This document shows positions 10,652 to 19,723 of a stretch of DNA of 64,000 nucleotides, in pieces (position 1 is the stretch's first letter; every line of letters starts with the position of its first letter). Origin of the DNA: Stenotrophomonas rhizophila (GTDB lineage: Bacteria > Pseudomonadota > Gammaproteobacteria > Xanthomonadales > Xanthomonadaceae); contig NZ_JACWUO010000006.1 of the NCBI RefSeq assembly GCF_020857975.1, forward strand, positions 186,001-250,000, in the 5' to 3' direction. The notes below the pieces were generated by a model, which saw only the letters and a list, made by a program, of their open reading frames with translations, did not search any database and was not told the DNA's origin. The position numbers and the translations under genes are program-made.

Positions 10652-11725
10652 TCAGCGCCGGCTCAACCGGTGCACGGCGTCCACCAGCACACCGACATGC
10701 TCGGGATTCATGTCCGGCGACATGCCATGCCCCAGGTTGAACACATGGCCCTCGCGCGAGCCGCCATTGCCTTGGGCGTAGTTGTCCAGCACCCGGCCGG
10801 CGGCGCGTTCGATCGCCTCGGGGTTGCCGTACAGGGTGGTCGGGTCGAGGTTGCCCTGCAGGGCGACGCGGCCGCCGGTGCGGGCCAGCGCGTCGGCCAG
10901 GTCCAGGGTCCAGTCCACGCCGAGCGCGTCGGCGCCGGTGTCGGCCAGTGCGCCCAGGTGCAGGCCGGTGCCCTTGCCGAACAGGATCAGCGGGGTGCGC
11001 TGGTCGCCCTGGCCGCGTTCGAGTTCCTGCGCGATGCGGGCCAGGTAGCGCAGCGAGAATTCGCGGTACATCGACGGGCTGAGCACGCCGCCCCAGGTGT
11101 CGAACACCTGCAGTACCTGCGCGCCGGCGGCGCGCTGCGCGGCCAGGTAGGCGATGACCGCATCGGTGACCACCGACAGCAGCTGGTGCAGCGCGGCCGG
11201 TTCGTTCAGGGCCATCGCCTTGATCCGGGCGAAGTCCTTGCTGCCGCCGCCTTCGACCATGTAGCAGGCCAAGGTCCACGGGCTGCCGGAGAAGCCGATC
11301 AGCGGCACCTTGCCGTCCAGTTCCCGGCGGATCACCCGCACCGCATCCATCACGTAGCGCAGTTCGGTTTCCATGTCCGGCACGGCCAGCCTGGCGATCG
11401 CGGCGGCATCGCGCACCGGGTGGCGGAACTTGGGGCCTTCGCCATCGACGAAGTACAGCTCCAGGCCCATCGCGTCGGGGATGGTGAGGATGTCCGAGAA
11501 CAGGATCGCCGCATCCAGGTCGAAGCGGCGCAGCGGCTGCAGGGTGACTTCGCAGGCGATGTCCGGGGTCTTGGCCATGGCCAGGAAGCTGCCGGCCTTG
11601 GCCCGGGTGGCGCGGTATTCGGGCAGGTAGCGACCGGCCTGGCGCATCAGCCAGACGGGGGTGCAGTCCACCGGTTCGCGGCGCAGGGCGCGCAGCAGGC
11701 GGTCATGGCGGGAGGGGCTGGTCAC
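10652..11725 (-). CDS. hemE: Uroporphyrinogen decarboxylase
   Basis: 357 residues, normal family length. HemE removes the four acetate carboxyls of uroporphyrinogen III to give coproporphyrinogen III in cytoplasmic heme synthesis. Seen here: the N-terminal signature [16 protein letters not shown], whose arginines hold the substrate carboxylates; LFSDILT with the catalytic aspartate; and [20 protein letters not shown]. The C-terminal part has [12 protein letters not shown] and [10 protein letters not shown]. It is the last gene of a leftward run aroK-aroB-WGR-hemE, with small gaps, so it may share transcription with the shikimate genes. Confidence 0.97.
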   Translation of the reverse strand: MTSPSRHDRLLRALRREPVDCTPVWLMRQAGRYLPEYRATRAKAGSFLAMAKTPDIACEVTLQPLRRFDLDAAILFSDILTIPDAMGLELYFVDGEGPKFRHPVRDAAAIARLAVPDMETELRYVMDAVRVIRRELDGKVPLIGFSGSPWTLACYMVEGGGSKDFARIKAMALNEPAALHQLLSVVTDAVIAYLAAQRAAGAQVLQVFDTWGGVLSPSMYREFSLRYLARIAQELERGQGDQRTPLILFGKGTGLHLGALADTGADALGVDWTLDLADALARTGGRVALQGNLDPTTLYGNPEAIERAAGRVLDNYAQGNGGSREGHVFNLGHGMSPDMNPEHVGVLVDAVHRLSRR

Positions 11726-11788
11726 GGGACGCTTCCTTGGAATCTGGTGGCGCAGGGCCGAAGGGGAATCGGGCGGCGCGCGGGCCGC

Positions 11789-12040
11789 TCAGGGCGGCGT
11801 GTCGCCGCTGGCATAGGTGATGGCGTAGCCGCGATGGAGGTGCGCATCGCGGGCTTTGTCGAACTCGGCCTGGGCCTGGTCCTGCTGCAGGTAAAGTTCG
11901 CGCCGCAGCTTGCCGCGCCCGCCGAGCGGGCCGGACTCGTGCAACAGCTCCCAGCCGCCGAACAGGTCCGGTTGCAGGGTGAGCTGGAGGTAACGGGCCG
12001 GATCGGCACCGCGGGCAGGTTGCTGCAGGAAGACGCGCAT
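11789..12040 (-). CDS. Small WGR-domain protein
   Basis: 83 residues, almost entirely one WGR domain: MRVFLQQPARGADPARYLQL, then LFGGWELLHESGPLGGRGKL with the Trp-Gly-Arg-like core, then RRELYLQQDQAQAEFDKA and RGYAITYAS. WGR domains occur in PARPs and in MolR-type proteins and are thought to bind nucleic acid or mediate protein contacts; a stand-alone role is not known. The ATG at 12040 was chosen because the domain begins directly there and upstream codons do not resemble the family. It sits between aroB and hemE on the same strand. Confidence 0.82.
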   Translation of the reverse strand: MRVFLQQPARGADPARYLQLTLQPDLFGGWELLHESGPLGGRGKLRRELYLQQDQAQAEFDKARDAHLHRGYAITYASGDTPP

Positions 12041-12110
12041 GCCCCGATTGTAGCCGCGAACGCCAGAGCTGACCGCTGGCGTCGGGCGGGTGCGGCGCAA
12101 CGTCGCAGGC

Positions 12111-13220
12111 TCAGCCGGCGGCAAGCACCTGCAGTACCTCGGCTTCGTCGACATCGGCCACCACTTCGGCATGGCCGATGCCACGCCATAGCACCAGGCG
12201 CAGGCGGCCGGCGAGGTTCTTCTTGTCCAGCCGCATGCGCCCCAGCAGGGCCTGGGCCGCCAGCCCGGCCGGAATGGCCACCGGCAGCTGGTAGCGCAGC
12301 AGCAGCGCGCGCAGCTGCTCGGTGTCTGCGTCGCTGCTCATGCCCAGCCGGGCCGACAGGCGCGCGGCCAGCACCATGCCCACCGCCACCGCTTCGCCGT
12401 GGTTGAGGTTGTCGTTGCCGGGCGCGCCGTAGCCCTGTTCGGTCTCGATCGCGTGGCCGAAGGTGTGGCCCAGGTTGAGCAGGGCGCGCTCGCCCTTTTC
12501 CAGTGGATCGCGCGCGACGATGTCGGCCTTGTACTCGCAGCTGCGCGCGATCGCCTGGGCCAGCGCGGTGTCGTCGCCGGCCAGCAGCGCGGCGTGTTCG
12601 GCCTGCAGCCACTGGAAGAACAGCGGGTCGCCGATGGCGCCGTACTTGATGACTTCGGCCAGCCCGGCGCGCAGTTCGCGCGGCGGCAGGGTGCGCAGCG
12701 CGGCGGTGTCGGCGATCACCGCGCGCGGCGGATGGAAGGCGCCGACCAGGTTCTTGCCTTCGGGGATGTCCACTGCGGTCTTGCCGCCCACCGAGGAATC
12801 GACCATCGCCAGCAGCGAAGTCGGCAGCTGCACCACGTCCACCCCGCGCATCCAGCATGCTGCGGCAAACCCGGCCAGGTCGCCGGCCACGCCGCCGCCC
12901 AGGGCCAGCACGCAGGCATCGCGGGTGGCGCCGAGCGCGGCCAGGGCGCTGATCGCCGCGCCGAAGTTGGCCAGGGTCTTGGAGGCTTCGCCGGCCGGCA
13001 GCACCAGTTCCCCGATCAGCAGGTCCGGGCGTGCGGCCAGCAGTGCGGCCTTGACCCCGGCCAGGTACAGCGGGGCCACCTGCGAGTCACTGAGCAGCAG
13101 CACGTGGCGGCCGCGGACATGCCTGGCCAGCAGCGCGCCATCGGCCAGCAGGCCGGTGCCGATATGGATGGTGTAGGGGGTGTCGCCGCCGACGGCGACG
13201 GTACGGGGGGCGGGGGTCAT
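12111..13220 (-). CDS. aroB: 3-dehydroquinate synthase
   Basis: 369 residues. AroB converts DAHP to 3-dehydroquinate, step two of the shikimate pathway, using NAD and a divalent metal. Seen: the nucleotide-binding motif [52 protein letters not shown], which carries a metal-binding Glu; [12 protein letters not shown]; and [10 protein letters not shown], which supplies metal-ligand histidines. ATG 13220 overlaps the aroK stop by 4 bp (13217-13220), the usual aroK-aroB coupling. An upstream in-frame start would add eight residues with no family match. The WGR gene follows 70 bp downstream. Confidence 0.97.
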   Translation of the reverse strand: MTPAPRTVAVGGDTPYTIHIGTGLLADGALLARHVRGRHVLLLSDSQVAPLYLAGVKAALLAARPDLLIGELVLPAGEASKTLANFGAAISALAALGATRDACVLALGGGVAGDLAGFAAACWMRGVDVVQLPTSLLAMVDSSVGGKTAVDIPEGKNLVGAFHPPRAVIADTAALRTLPPRELRAGLAEVIKYGAIGDPLFFQWLQAEHAALLAGDDTALAQAIARSCEYKADIVARDPLEKGERALLNLGHTFGHAIETEQGYGAPGNDNLNHGEAVAVGMVLAARLSARLGMSSDADTEQLRALLLRYQLPVAIPAGLAAQALLGRMRLDKKNLAGRLRLVLWRGIGHAEVVADVDEAEVLQVLAAG

Positions 13221-13759
13221 GCGGTGGGGTCCTGTCGCTGCCATTGCGCGGCCAGGCGCAGCACCAGCTGCGCGGTGGCCTCGGCGGGCGTGTAGAGGTC
13301 GGTGTCCAGGGTGAGGTCGGCCAGCCCGCGGTACAGCGGGTCGCGCAACGCGGCCATCGCGTGCAGCACGTCCTCGCGGTCCGGGCGCTGCAACAGCGGG
13401 CGGGTGCGGTCGCGGGCCAGCCGGTCCAGTTGGGCGGCCACGCTGACCCGCAGGTAGACCACAAAGCCGCGTTCGGCGATGGCCGCGCGGTTGTCGGGGT
13501 CCAGCACCGCGCCCCCCCCTGTGGACACCAGTTGGTTGCGGCCGGCCAGCAGCGCCTGCAGCACCTGGCGTTCGTGCTGGCGGAAGCCGGCTTCGCCGGC
13601 GTGCTCGAAGATCGCCGGGATGCTGGCCCCGGTGGCGTCGACGATGGCCTGGTCGGCATCGACGAAGTCCAGCGTGAAGCGCTCGGCCAGGCGGCGCCCG
13701 ATGCAGGTTTTGCCGGCGCCCATCGGGCCGATCAGGACGAGGTTCGGAGCGGGATTCAT
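13217..13759 (-). CDS. aroK: Shikimate kinase
   Basis: 180 residues. AroK phosphorylates the 3-hydroxyl of shikimate with ATP. Seen: Walker [18 protein letters not shown] (Thr instead of the more common Ser/Thr pair), the shikimate-binding [11 protein letters not shown], and the [13 protein letters not shown] loop followed by [11 protein letters not shown] (lid region). Start ATG 13759 gives [11 protein letters not shown] as in relatives. A GGAGGTG ribosome site lies about 14 nt upstream, rather far. It is the first gene of the aroK-aroB unit, divergent from the dodecin gene at 13855, so promoters for both should lie in 13760-13854. Confidence 0.95.
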   Translation of the reverse strand: MNPAPNLVLIGPMGAGKTCIGRRLAERFTLDFVDADQAIVDATGASIPAIFEHAGEAGFRQHERQVLQALLAGRNQLVSTGGGAVLDPDNRAAIAERGFVVYLRVSVAAQLDRLARDRTRPLLQRPDREDVLHAMAALRDPLYRGLADLTLDTDLYTPAEATAQLVLRLAAQWQRQDPTA

Positions 13760-13854
13760 TACCGGCGATGCTAACACCTCCGTGTCGTCGCCTTTACGTA
13801 CCGGCGCCCATCATGGGGCGGCGCGGAATGTTCCGCGCACAGCCGGAGCGACCC

Positions 13855-14058
13855 ATGTCAGTGGCCAAAATCATCGAGATCAACGCCTCTTCCACCACCA
13901 GCGTGGAGGATGCGGTGCGCAGCGGGCTGAAGAAAGTGTCCGAAACGGTCAAGGGCATCCAGGGCGCCTGGATCAATGAAACCAAGGTCACCACCGATGG
14001 CGACGGCAACGTCAAGGAGTGGCGGGTCAACCTGCGGGTGACCTTCCTGGTCAGCTGA
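13855..14058 (+). CDS. Dodecin family flavin-binding protein
   Basis: 67 residues, the standard dodecin size. Dodecins form hollow dodecamers that store or sequester FMN/riboflavin. The sequence fits throughout: MSVAKIIEINASSTTSVEDA, AVRSGLKKVSETVKGIQGAW (with the flavin-stacking Trp), and the final strand WRVNLRVTFLV. The start ATG is preceded by CGGAG at a good distance. It is a single gene between divergent aroK and a convergent P-loop kinase. Confidence 0.93.
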   Translation: MSVAKIIEINASSTTSVEDAVRSGLKKVSETVKGIQGAWINETKVTTDGDGNVKEWRVNLRVTFLVS

Positions 14059-14078
14059 GGCCGGCGCGTCGCCCGGCG

Positions 14079-14906
14079 TCAGTGCCGGGCGATGATCTGC
14101 CGCTGCGCATCCAGCGCGATCACCCGGTCGGCCCGCGCCGGCAGGGTGCGCAGGGCCTGGCGGCTGACCCGTTCGTAGTACTGCACGAAACGCTCCAGCT
14201 GGGCCCGGCTCATGCCGCTGCGCCCGGGCTGGGCGGCCTGCAGGTGCTGCTCCTGTTGCCAGCGCCAGCGCGGGACCACCGAAAAATCCGGCGGCTGCAG
14301 GAACCACAGGCGGTGGCAGCGTTGCCACAGCGCCGGGTAGTGTTCGGCCAGGGCCTGGTTGCAGTACCGCCGCCAGCGCCCATCGGCGTCGGCCTCGCGT
14401 TCCAGCGCATTGAGCGGGGGCTCCAGCTCGGCCTCGGCCTGGGCCGGGGTGCCCAGGAACCAGCCTTCGAACACCAGCAGGCCGAGCGGGCCGTCGATGC
14501 GCGGCCAGTCGCCCTGGGGCAGGCGCTCGTCGGCGAGTTTGTCGAAGCGGGGCAGGGTGGCCGGGCCGCCGGCCGCGACCGCGTCCAGGGTGGCGTGGGC
14601 CAGCGCCAGGTCGTGGGTACCCGGCGGCCCGCGGGTCAGCAGCAGCGGATGCACCTGCCGGGCCAGGCGTTGGCGCTGGGCGCGGGTGAGATAGACATCA
14701 TCGATGGAGAGCATGGCCGCGCGCAGGCCGCGCTTTTCCGCCAGTGCGACCACCTGGGCGGCCAGCGTCGATTTGCCACTGCCCTGCAGGCCGCTGATCG
14801 CCAATACTGGGGTGGTGGCGGTGCAGCCCAGTGCGTCGTCCAGCGCTTGGGCGACCAGCGCGTCCGGAAAACCTTTGCTCGGGGGCATGTACGCAGGTGC
14901 GGGCAT
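14079..14906 (-). CDS. P-loop kinase related to D-glycerate 3-kinase
   Basis: 275 residues from ATG 14906; ATG 14888 would give 269. Walker A is [13 protein letters not shown] at about residue 39. [16 protein letters not shown] is the characteristic Asp-Asp-hTyr motif of the glycerate kinase/uridine kinase-like group (GLYK, YggC). GPPGTHDL and [15 protein letters not shown] follow, then VFEGWFLG and a C-terminal [14 protein letters not shown] helix. All match the fungal/plant glycerate 3-kinase fold, so phosphorylation of glycerate or a similar small molecule is likely, but the substrate is inferred. It is divergent from pdxH with only 41 bp between starts, so their promoters overlap. Confidence 0.8.
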   Translation of the reverse strand: MPAPAYMPPSKGFPDALVAQALDDALGCTATTPVLAISGLQGSGKSTLAAQVVALAEKRGLRAAMLSIDDVYLTRAQRQRLARQVHPLLLTRGPPGTHDLALAHATLDAVAAGGPATLPRFDKLADERLPQGDWPRIDGPLGLLVFEGWFLGTPAQAEAELEPPLNALEREADADGRWRRYCNQALAEHYPALWQRCHRLWFLQPPDFSVVPRWRWQQEQHLQAAQPGRSGMSRAQLERFVQYYERVSRQALRTLPARADRVIALDAQRQIIARH

Positions 14907-14947
14907 GCAGCGACAATAGACCCAAACCGTGTGGCAAGAAACCAACC

Positions 14948-15547
14948 ATGACCGATCTGTATGCCGAAGCGTTGTCCATCTTTGCCGGGCTGTTCGAAGA
15001 GGCCAAGGCCAGCAACGAAGTCGAACCCAATGCGATGACGGTGGCCACCGCCGGCCAGAACCGCCAGCCGTCCGCGCGGACAGTGCTGTTGAAGGCATTC
15101 GATGCGCGTGGCTTTGTGTTCTACACCCACCTGGACAGCCACAAGGGCCGCGAACTGCAGGCCAATCCGCATGCCGCGCTGCTGTTCCTGTGGCGCAGCC
15201 TGCGCGAAGCGGGCATCCAGGTGCGCATCGAAGGCCGCGTGGAGCCGGTCAGCGATGCCGAGGCCGACGCCTACTTCGCCTCGCGCCCGCGCATGAGCCA
15301 GATCGGCGCGTGGGCATCGCTGCAGTCGCAGACGCTGGCATCGCGCGAGCAGTTCGATGCGCGCGTGGCCGAGGTGGAGCAGCGTTTCCAGGGCCAGGAC
15401 GTGCCGCGTCCGGAAGGCTGGAGCGGGCTGCGGGTGGTGCCGGCGCGCATCGAGTTCTGGTATGGCGCGCAGTTCCGCCTGCACGAACGCTGGTGTTATG
15501 AGGCTGGTGCGGACGGACAGTGGAGCAAGCGGTTGTTGTTCCCGTAA
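14948..15547 (+). CDS. pdxH: Pyridoxamine 5'-phosphate oxidase
   Basis: 199 residues. PdxH oxidises pyridoxine/pyridoxamine 5'-phosphate to pyridoxal 5'-phosphate with FMN and O2. Seen: [20 protein letters not shown] and [20 protein letters not shown] (FMN phosphate binding), [47 protein letters not shown] (substrate binding) and the C-terminal signature [13 protein letters not shown] with the conserved final LFP. Start ATG 14948 matches the family length. It is followed by a cluster of three REP units before prpR. Confidence 0.96.
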   Translation: MTDLYAEALSIFAGLFEEAKASNEVEPNAMTVATAGQNRQPSARTVLLKAFDARGFVFYTHLDSHKGRELQANPHAALLFLWRSLREAGIQVRIEGRVEPVSDAEADAYFASRPRMSQIGAWASLQSQTLASREQFDARVAEVEQRFQGQDVPRPEGWSGLRVVPARIEFWYGAQFRLHERWCYEAGADGQWSKRLLFP

Positions 15548-15571
15548 CGGTGGCCGGCCGCGCTGCGCGCG

Positions 15572-15596
15572 GCATCCACGCATGGCGTGGATCTAC
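15572..15596 (-). repeat. GTAG/SMAG-type REP hairpin
   Basis: On the minus strand GTAG is followed by arms ATCCACGC and GCGTGGAT with a CAT loop. First of three near-identical units between pdxH and prpR. Confidence 0.85.
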
Positions 15597-15623
15597 ATCA
15601 TTCCAAGGCATCCACATCCCAAG

Positions 15624-15648
15624 GCATCCATGCATGGCGTGGATCTAC
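15624..15648 (-). repeat. GTAG/SMAG-type REP hairpin
   Basis: Second unit, same strand and family as 15572-15596, with one arm change (GCATGGAT). The two starts are 52 bp apart. Confidence 0.82.
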
Positions 15649-15689
15649 GCCATCCCGGCCTCGAATCCAAGGCGTTCTACCCACCGGAC

Positions 15690-15714
15690 GTAGATCCACG
15701 CCGTGCGTGGATGC
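15690..15714 (+). repeat. GTAG/SMAG-type REP hairpin
   Basis: Third unit, opposite orientation: GTAG, arms ATCCACGC and GCGTGGAT, CGT loop. With the unit at 15624 it makes an inverted pair just beyond the prpR stop. Confidence 0.85.
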
Positions 15715-15740
15715 TTTCCGCGCCGGCGTGGGGGTCTTCG

Positions 15741-17351
15741 CTACGCGGCGGCGGCCTCGCGCAACCAACGCCACAGCGTGGTGCGCGATATGCCCAGCTG
15801 CGCGGCGGCCTGTTCGCGGTTGCCGCCGCAGTCGGCCAGCAACTGCTGCAGGTCGGCCGCCGCCGGGCGTGCGCTAACGGCCGCCGGCAACGCGGTGCCT
15901 GCCGCGCCGGGTGGACGGGGCTGGCCGTGCAGTTCGGGCAACCAGGCCAGCATCTGCGCCAGCGACAGCGCGCCCTGCCCGGCAGGCCAATGGATGCGCA
16001 GCCGGTCGACCAGGTTGCGCAGCTCGCGCACATTGCCCGGCCAGGCGTAATCGCACAGTCGCTGCAGCGCTTCGGCGCTGAGTGGGGAGTCCATCGTGCC
16101 AAGCAGCCGGAAGAAATGCGCGACCAGCAGCGGGATGTCCTGGCGGTGTTCGTGCAGGGTCGGCAGGTCGATCCGCAGCGCGGCCAGCCGGTAATACAGG
16201 TCGCGCCGGAAGCGTTGCGCGTCCACCAGGGTTTCCAGCGTCTGCAGGGTGGCGGCCACCACCCGCACATCCACCGGGGTCGGTTCGGTGGCGCCGACCC
16301 GCAGCACTTCGCGCTCTTCCAGCACGCGCAGCAGCCGGGTCTGCAGCGGCAGCGGCAGTTCGCCGATTTCATCCAGGAACAGGGTGCCGCCCTCGGCGGC
16401 CTCGACCAGGCCGACCCGGCCACCACGGCGGGCGCCGGTGAAGGCGCCTTCGTTGTAGCCGAACAGTTCGGCTTCCAGCAGCGACTCGCTGATCGCCCCG
16501 CAGTTCAGTGCGATGAAACGACCACGGCGGCCGCTGGCGGCATGCAGTTGCCGCGCCACCAGTTCCTTGCCGGTGCCGGTGGCGCCGGTGACCAGCACGG
16601 TGCTCTGGTGCGGGGCATACAGCGCGATCTGCGCGCGCAGCTGCTGCATCGCCGCGCTGTCGCCGAGCAGGGCGTGGTCGGCCTCGCGGCGCCTGGCCGG
16701 CGCGTGCCGACGGGGCGATGGCGCGCCGGAGCGGGCCAGGGTCTGGGTCAGCTCCAGCGCGTGTTCGAACGCCTGCCGCACTGAATCGGCCGAGTACAGC
16801 AGCACCCCGGGCAGGCCGACCTGTTCGGCATGGTCGATCGCCATGCCGGTGCCGACGATCACCTCGATGCCGTTGGCGCGCAGGTCGGCGATGCAGTCGC
16901 GCGCATCCTCGCGGGTGACGAAGCGGCGGTGCTCGATGTCCAGCCCGAAGCTGTGCTGGAAGCTGCCGAAGGTGGGCACGTCGGTGGCGTGGGTGACCAG
17001 CCCGATCCGCGGTGCGATCCGGCGCGCGCGCGCCAGCGCTTCCATCAGGTCGAAGCCGTTGGCCTGGATCGGCACCAGCGGTACTTCCAGCCGGCTGCGC
17101 AGGTAGGCGGCGTTGGAGCCGCCGGCGATCACCACATCGCAGTGCTCGCGGCGCAGGCGCTGGCCGATCACGTCCACCGCTTCCTCGAAGCCCAGGTTGA
17201 TCGGCACGATCCGGGCGCGGCGGTCGAACTCGGGGATCACATCGCCGAGCAGGCCGGTCAGGCGCGACACGCTCACCGTCCAGATCACCGGCAGGCTGCC
17301 GGGGTCCGGGTCGGGCAGGCGGGGGCGATGGCGGGGCAGGCTGATCGACAT
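15741..17351 (-). CDS. prpR: Propionate catabolism operon regulator, sigma-54 dependent
   Basis: 536 residues. PrpR is an enhancer-binding protein that senses 2-methylcitrate and drives the prp operon through RNA polymerase-sigma54. Domains: PrpR_N sensory domain (about 20-200, [20 protein letters not shown]); AAA+ domain with Walker A GATGTGKE (256-263), GAFTGA loop (302-307) that contacts sigma54, and Walker [14 protein letters not shown]; and a Fis-type C-terminal HTH ([20 protein letters not shown]). It is divergent from prpB, and its ATG lies just beside the repeats at 17356-17414, so autoregulation is plausible. The linker [18 protein letters not shown] is basic and probably flexible. 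No missing key residue was seen. Confidence 0.95.
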   Translation of the reverse strand: MSISLPRHRPRLPDPDPGSLPVIWTVSVSRLTGLLGDVIPEFDRRARIVPINLGFEEAVDVIGQRLRREHCDVVIAGGSNAAYLRSRLEVPLVPIQANGFDLMEALARARRIAPRIGLVTHATDVPTFGSFQHSFGLDIEHRRFVTREDARDCIADLRANGIEVIVGTGMAIDHAEQVGLPGVLLYSADSVRQAFEHALELTQTLARSGAPSPRRHAPARRREADHALLGDSAAMQQLRAQIALYAPHQSTVLVTGATGTGKELVARQLHAASGRRGRFIALNCGAISESLLEAELFGYNEGAFTGARRGGRVGLVEAAEGGTLFLDEIGELPLPLQTRLLRVLEEREVLRVGATEPTPVDVRVVAATLQTLETLVDAQRFRRDLYYRLAALRIDLPTLHEHRQDIPLLVAHFFRLLGTMDSPLSAEALQRLCDYAWPGNVRELRNLVDRLRIHWPAGQGALSLAQMLAWLPELHGQPRPPGAAGTALPAAVSARPAAADLQQLLADCGGNREQAAAQLGISRTTLWRWLREAAAA

Positions 17352-17355
17352 GGCG

Positions 17356-17414
17356 ATGTTTCAATGTTTCAGTTCCATCCATGTTACAGATGTTTCAATG
17401 TTTCAGGGTGAAAC
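17356..17414. promoter_or_regulatory. Probable PrpR operator region: two direct repeats plus a palindrome
   Basis: The 17-mer ATGTTTCAATGTTTCAG occurs twice, at 17356-17372 and 17390-17406, exactly 34 bp apart (about three helical turns). The second copy runs into a perfect palindrome GTTTCAGGGTGAAAC (17400-17414). A related ATGTTACAG sits between them (17381-17389). The block lies between prpR and the sigma-54 promoter of prpB, where an enhancer-binding protein would bind. Binding by PrpR is inferred. Confidence 0.7.
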
Positions 17415-17459
17415 GCCGTTGCCACCGGGCTGTCTCAATGGAATCAGACACTTGCCAGT

Positions 17460-17474
17460 TGGCACGGCCCTTGC
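17460..17474 (+). promoter_or_regulatory. Sigma-54 (-24/-12) promoter of prpB
   Basis: TGGCACGGCCCTTGC matches the RpoN consensus TGGCACG-N4-TTGC. GG at 17461-17462 and GC at 17473-17474 have the required 10 bp between them. It lies 35 bp before the prpB ATG, downstream of the probable PrpR sites and in the orientation of the prp operon. Confidence 0.88.
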
Positions 17475-17508
17475 GCCCGTCACCCGGTCAACCACGATGG
17501 AATGCCGC

Positions 17509-18399
17509 ATGAGCACCCAAGTTTCTTCCGCCGGCGCCCGCTTCCGCGCCGCGCTCGCCGCCGAATCGCCGTTGCAGGTGATCGGCGCGATCAATGCCAA
17601 CCACGCCCTGCTGGCCCAGCGCGCCGGCTACCGCGCCATCTACCTGTCCGGCGGCGGCGTGGCGGCCGGCTCGCTGGGCCTGCCCGACCTGGGCATCAAC
17701 ACCCTGGAAGACGTGCTGATCGACGTGCGCCGGATCACCGATGTATGCGACCTGCCGCTGATGGTGGACATCGACACCGGTTTCGGTCCGAGCGCGTTCA
17801 ACATCGCGCGTACGGTGAAGTCGCTGATCAAGGCCGGCGCGGCCGCCTGCCATATCGAAGACCAGGTCGGCGCCAAGCGCTGCGGTCACCGCCCGGGCAA
17901 GGAGATCGTGTCGCAGGGTGAGATGGTGGACCGGGTCAAGGCCGCCGCCGATGCGAAGACCGATCCGGACTTCTTCCTGATCGCGCGCACCGATGCCATC
18001 CAGGTCGATGGCGTGGACGCGGCGATCGAACGCGCCATCGCCTGCGTCGAGGCTGGTGCCGATGGCATCTTCGCCGAGGCCGCCTACGATCTGGAGACCT
18101 ACCGCCGCTTCGTCGATGCGGTGAAGGTGCCGGTGCTGGCCAACATCACCGAGTTCGGCAAGACCCCGTTGTTCACCCGCGACGAACTGGCCTCGGCCGG
18201 GGTCGCCATCCAGCTGTTCCCGCTGTCGGCGTTCCGCGCGGCCAACAAGGCCGCCGAGAACGTGTATGAGACCATTCGCCGCGACGGCCACCAGCGGAAT
18301 GTGGTCGAGGCGATGCAGACGCGCGAGGAACTCTACGACCGTATCGGCTACCACGCCTTCGAGCAGCAGCTCGACGCGCTGTTCGCCGCCAAGAAGTAA
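17509..18399 (+). CDS. prpB: 2-methylisocitrate lyase
   Basis: 296 residues. PrpB cleaves 2-methylisocitrate to pyruvate and succinate, last step of the 2-methylcitrate cycle. The isocitrate-lyase superfamily signature KRCGH is present with catalytic Cys125 ([12 protein letters not shown]). Other landmarks are [18 protein letters not shown], the Mg-binding [17 protein letters not shown] and FLIARTDA. Length matches E. coli PrpB (296). It is the first gene of prpB-prpC-acnD-prpF-prpD, directly after a sigma-54 promoter, 28 bp before prpC. Confidence 0.97.
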   Translation: MSTQVSSAGARFRAALAAESPLQVIGAINANHALLAQRAGYRAIYLSGGGVAAGSLGLPDLGINTLEDVLIDVRRITDVCDLPLMVDIDTGFGPSAFNIARTVKSLIKAGAAACHIEDQVGAKRCGHRPGKEIVSQGEMVDRVKAAADAKTDPDFFLIARTDAIQVDGVDAAIERAIACVEAGADGIFAEAAYDLETYRRFVDAVKVPVLANITEFGKTPLFTRDELASAGVAIQLFPLSAFRAANKAAENVYETIRRDGHQRNVVEAMQTREELYDRIGYHAFEQQLDALFAAKK

Positions 18400-18427
18400 C
18401 GCCGCACCATTGTTTTCCGGAGGGATC

Positions 18428-19585
18428 ATGAGCGAAACCACTACTGCACCCGGCTTCAAGCCGAAGAAATCCGTCGCCCTGTCGGGCACCGCCGCCGGCA
18501 ACACCGCGCTGTGCACCGTCGGCCGCAGCGGCAACGACCTGCACTACCGCGGCTATGACATCCTGGACCTGGCCAACACCAGCGAGTTCGAGGAAATCGC
18601 CCACCTGCTGGTGCACGGCAAGCTGCCCACCCGCGCCGAGCTGGTGGCCTACAAGACCAAGCTGAAGTCGCTGCGCGGCATCCCGGCGGCGGTCAAGGCC
18701 GCGCTGGAAGAGCTGCCGCCGTCGGCGCACCCGATGGATGTGATGCGCACCGGCGTGTCGGTGCTGGGCTGCGTGTCGCCGGAGAAGGACGACCACAACC
18801 ATCCCGGCGCGCGCGATATCGCCGACAAGCTGATGGCCTGCCTGGGCTCGATGCTGCTGTACTGGTACCACTGGAGCCACAACGGCCGCGCGATCGACGT
18901 GGAAACCGACGATGACTCCATCGGTGGCCACTTCCTGCACCTGCTGCACGGCGAGAAGCCGCAGGACTCGTGGGTGAAGGCGATGCACACCTCGCTGATC
19001 CTGTACGCCGAACACGAGTTCAACGCCTCGACCTTCGCCTGCCGGGTCATCGCCGGCACCGGCAGCGACATGTACAGCTGCATCACCGGCGGCATCGGCG
19101 CGCTGCGCGGCCCCAAGCACGGTGGCGCCAATGAAGTGGCCTTCGAAGTGCAGAAGCGTTACGACAGCCCCGACGATGCCGAGGCCGACATCAAGGCGCG
19201 GGTGGAACGCAAGGAAGTGGTGATCGGCTTCGGCCACCCGGTATATACGGTCAGCGATCCGCGCAACAACGTGATCAAGGAAGTGGCGCGCGAGCTGTCG
19301 GCCGAGCAGCAGAACGTCAAGATGTTCGACATCGCCGAGCGCCTGGAAACGGTGATGTGGGACGTCAAGAAGATGTTCCCGAACCTGGACTGGTTCAGCG
19401 CGGTGAGCTACCACATGATGGGCGTGCCGACGGCGATGTTCACCCCGCTGTTCGTGATCGCACGCACCTCCGGCTGGAGCGCGCACATCATCGAACAGCG
19501 CATCGACGGCAAGATCATCCGCCCCAGCGCCAACTACACCGGGCCGGAAGACCAGGCCTTCGTGCCGATCGACCAGCGCACCTGA
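18428..19585 (+). CDS. prpC: 2-methylcitrate synthase
   Basis: 385 residues. PrpC condenses propionyl-CoA with oxaloacetate. It is citrate-synthase-like, with the shorter PrpC length. Landmarks: [53 protein letters not shown] with a catalytic His, [50 protein letters not shown] and [16 protein letters not shown] lies just upstream of the ATG. After the stop a small hairpin with a GCAA loop (19598-19617) precedes acnD. Some PrpC enzymes also act on acetyl-CoA. Confidence 0.96.
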   Translation: MSETTTAPGFKPKKSVALSGTAAGNTALCTVGRSGNDLHYRGYDILDLANTSEFEEIAHLLVHGKLPTRAELVAYKTKLKSLRGIPAAVKAALEELPPSAHPMDVMRTGVSVLGCVSPEKDDHNHPGARDIADKLMACLGSMLLYWYHWSHNGRAIDVETDDDSIGGHFLHLLHGEKPQDSWVKAMHTSLILYAEHEFNASTFACRVIAGTGSDMYSCITGGIGALRGPKHGGANEVAFEVQKRYDSPDDAEADIKARVERKEVVIGFGHPVYTVSDPRNNVIKEVARELSAEQQNVKMFDIAERLETVMWDVKKMFPNLDWFSAVSYHMMGVPTAMFTPLFVIARTSGWSAHIIEQRIDGKIIRPSANYTGPEDQAFVPIDQRT

Positions 19586-19597
19586 TATGGACGTACC

Positions 19598-19617
19598 GCA
19601 CCCGGCAACGGGTGCGT
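19598..19617 (+). other. Intercistronic hairpin between prpC and acnD
   Basis: Arms CGCACCCG and CGGGTGCG around a GCAA tetraloop, without a following T run. It could stabilise or partly terminate the prp transcript. Confidence 0.55.
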
Positions 19618-19723
19618 TGCGGAGCGGGCTGGCCAGGCCGGCCCGTCTCCGCTGCGGCGTCGCAGCTCTTCTTTCGCCGGTGTCACGACGCCCCGGCCCG
19701 CCAACAAGCAGCTATCGCCAGCC

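Noticed and set aside
15357..16784. Long plus-strand frame opposite prpR
   Set aside because: It begins inside pdxH and lies antisense to a complete PrpR with Walker A and GAFTGA motifs.
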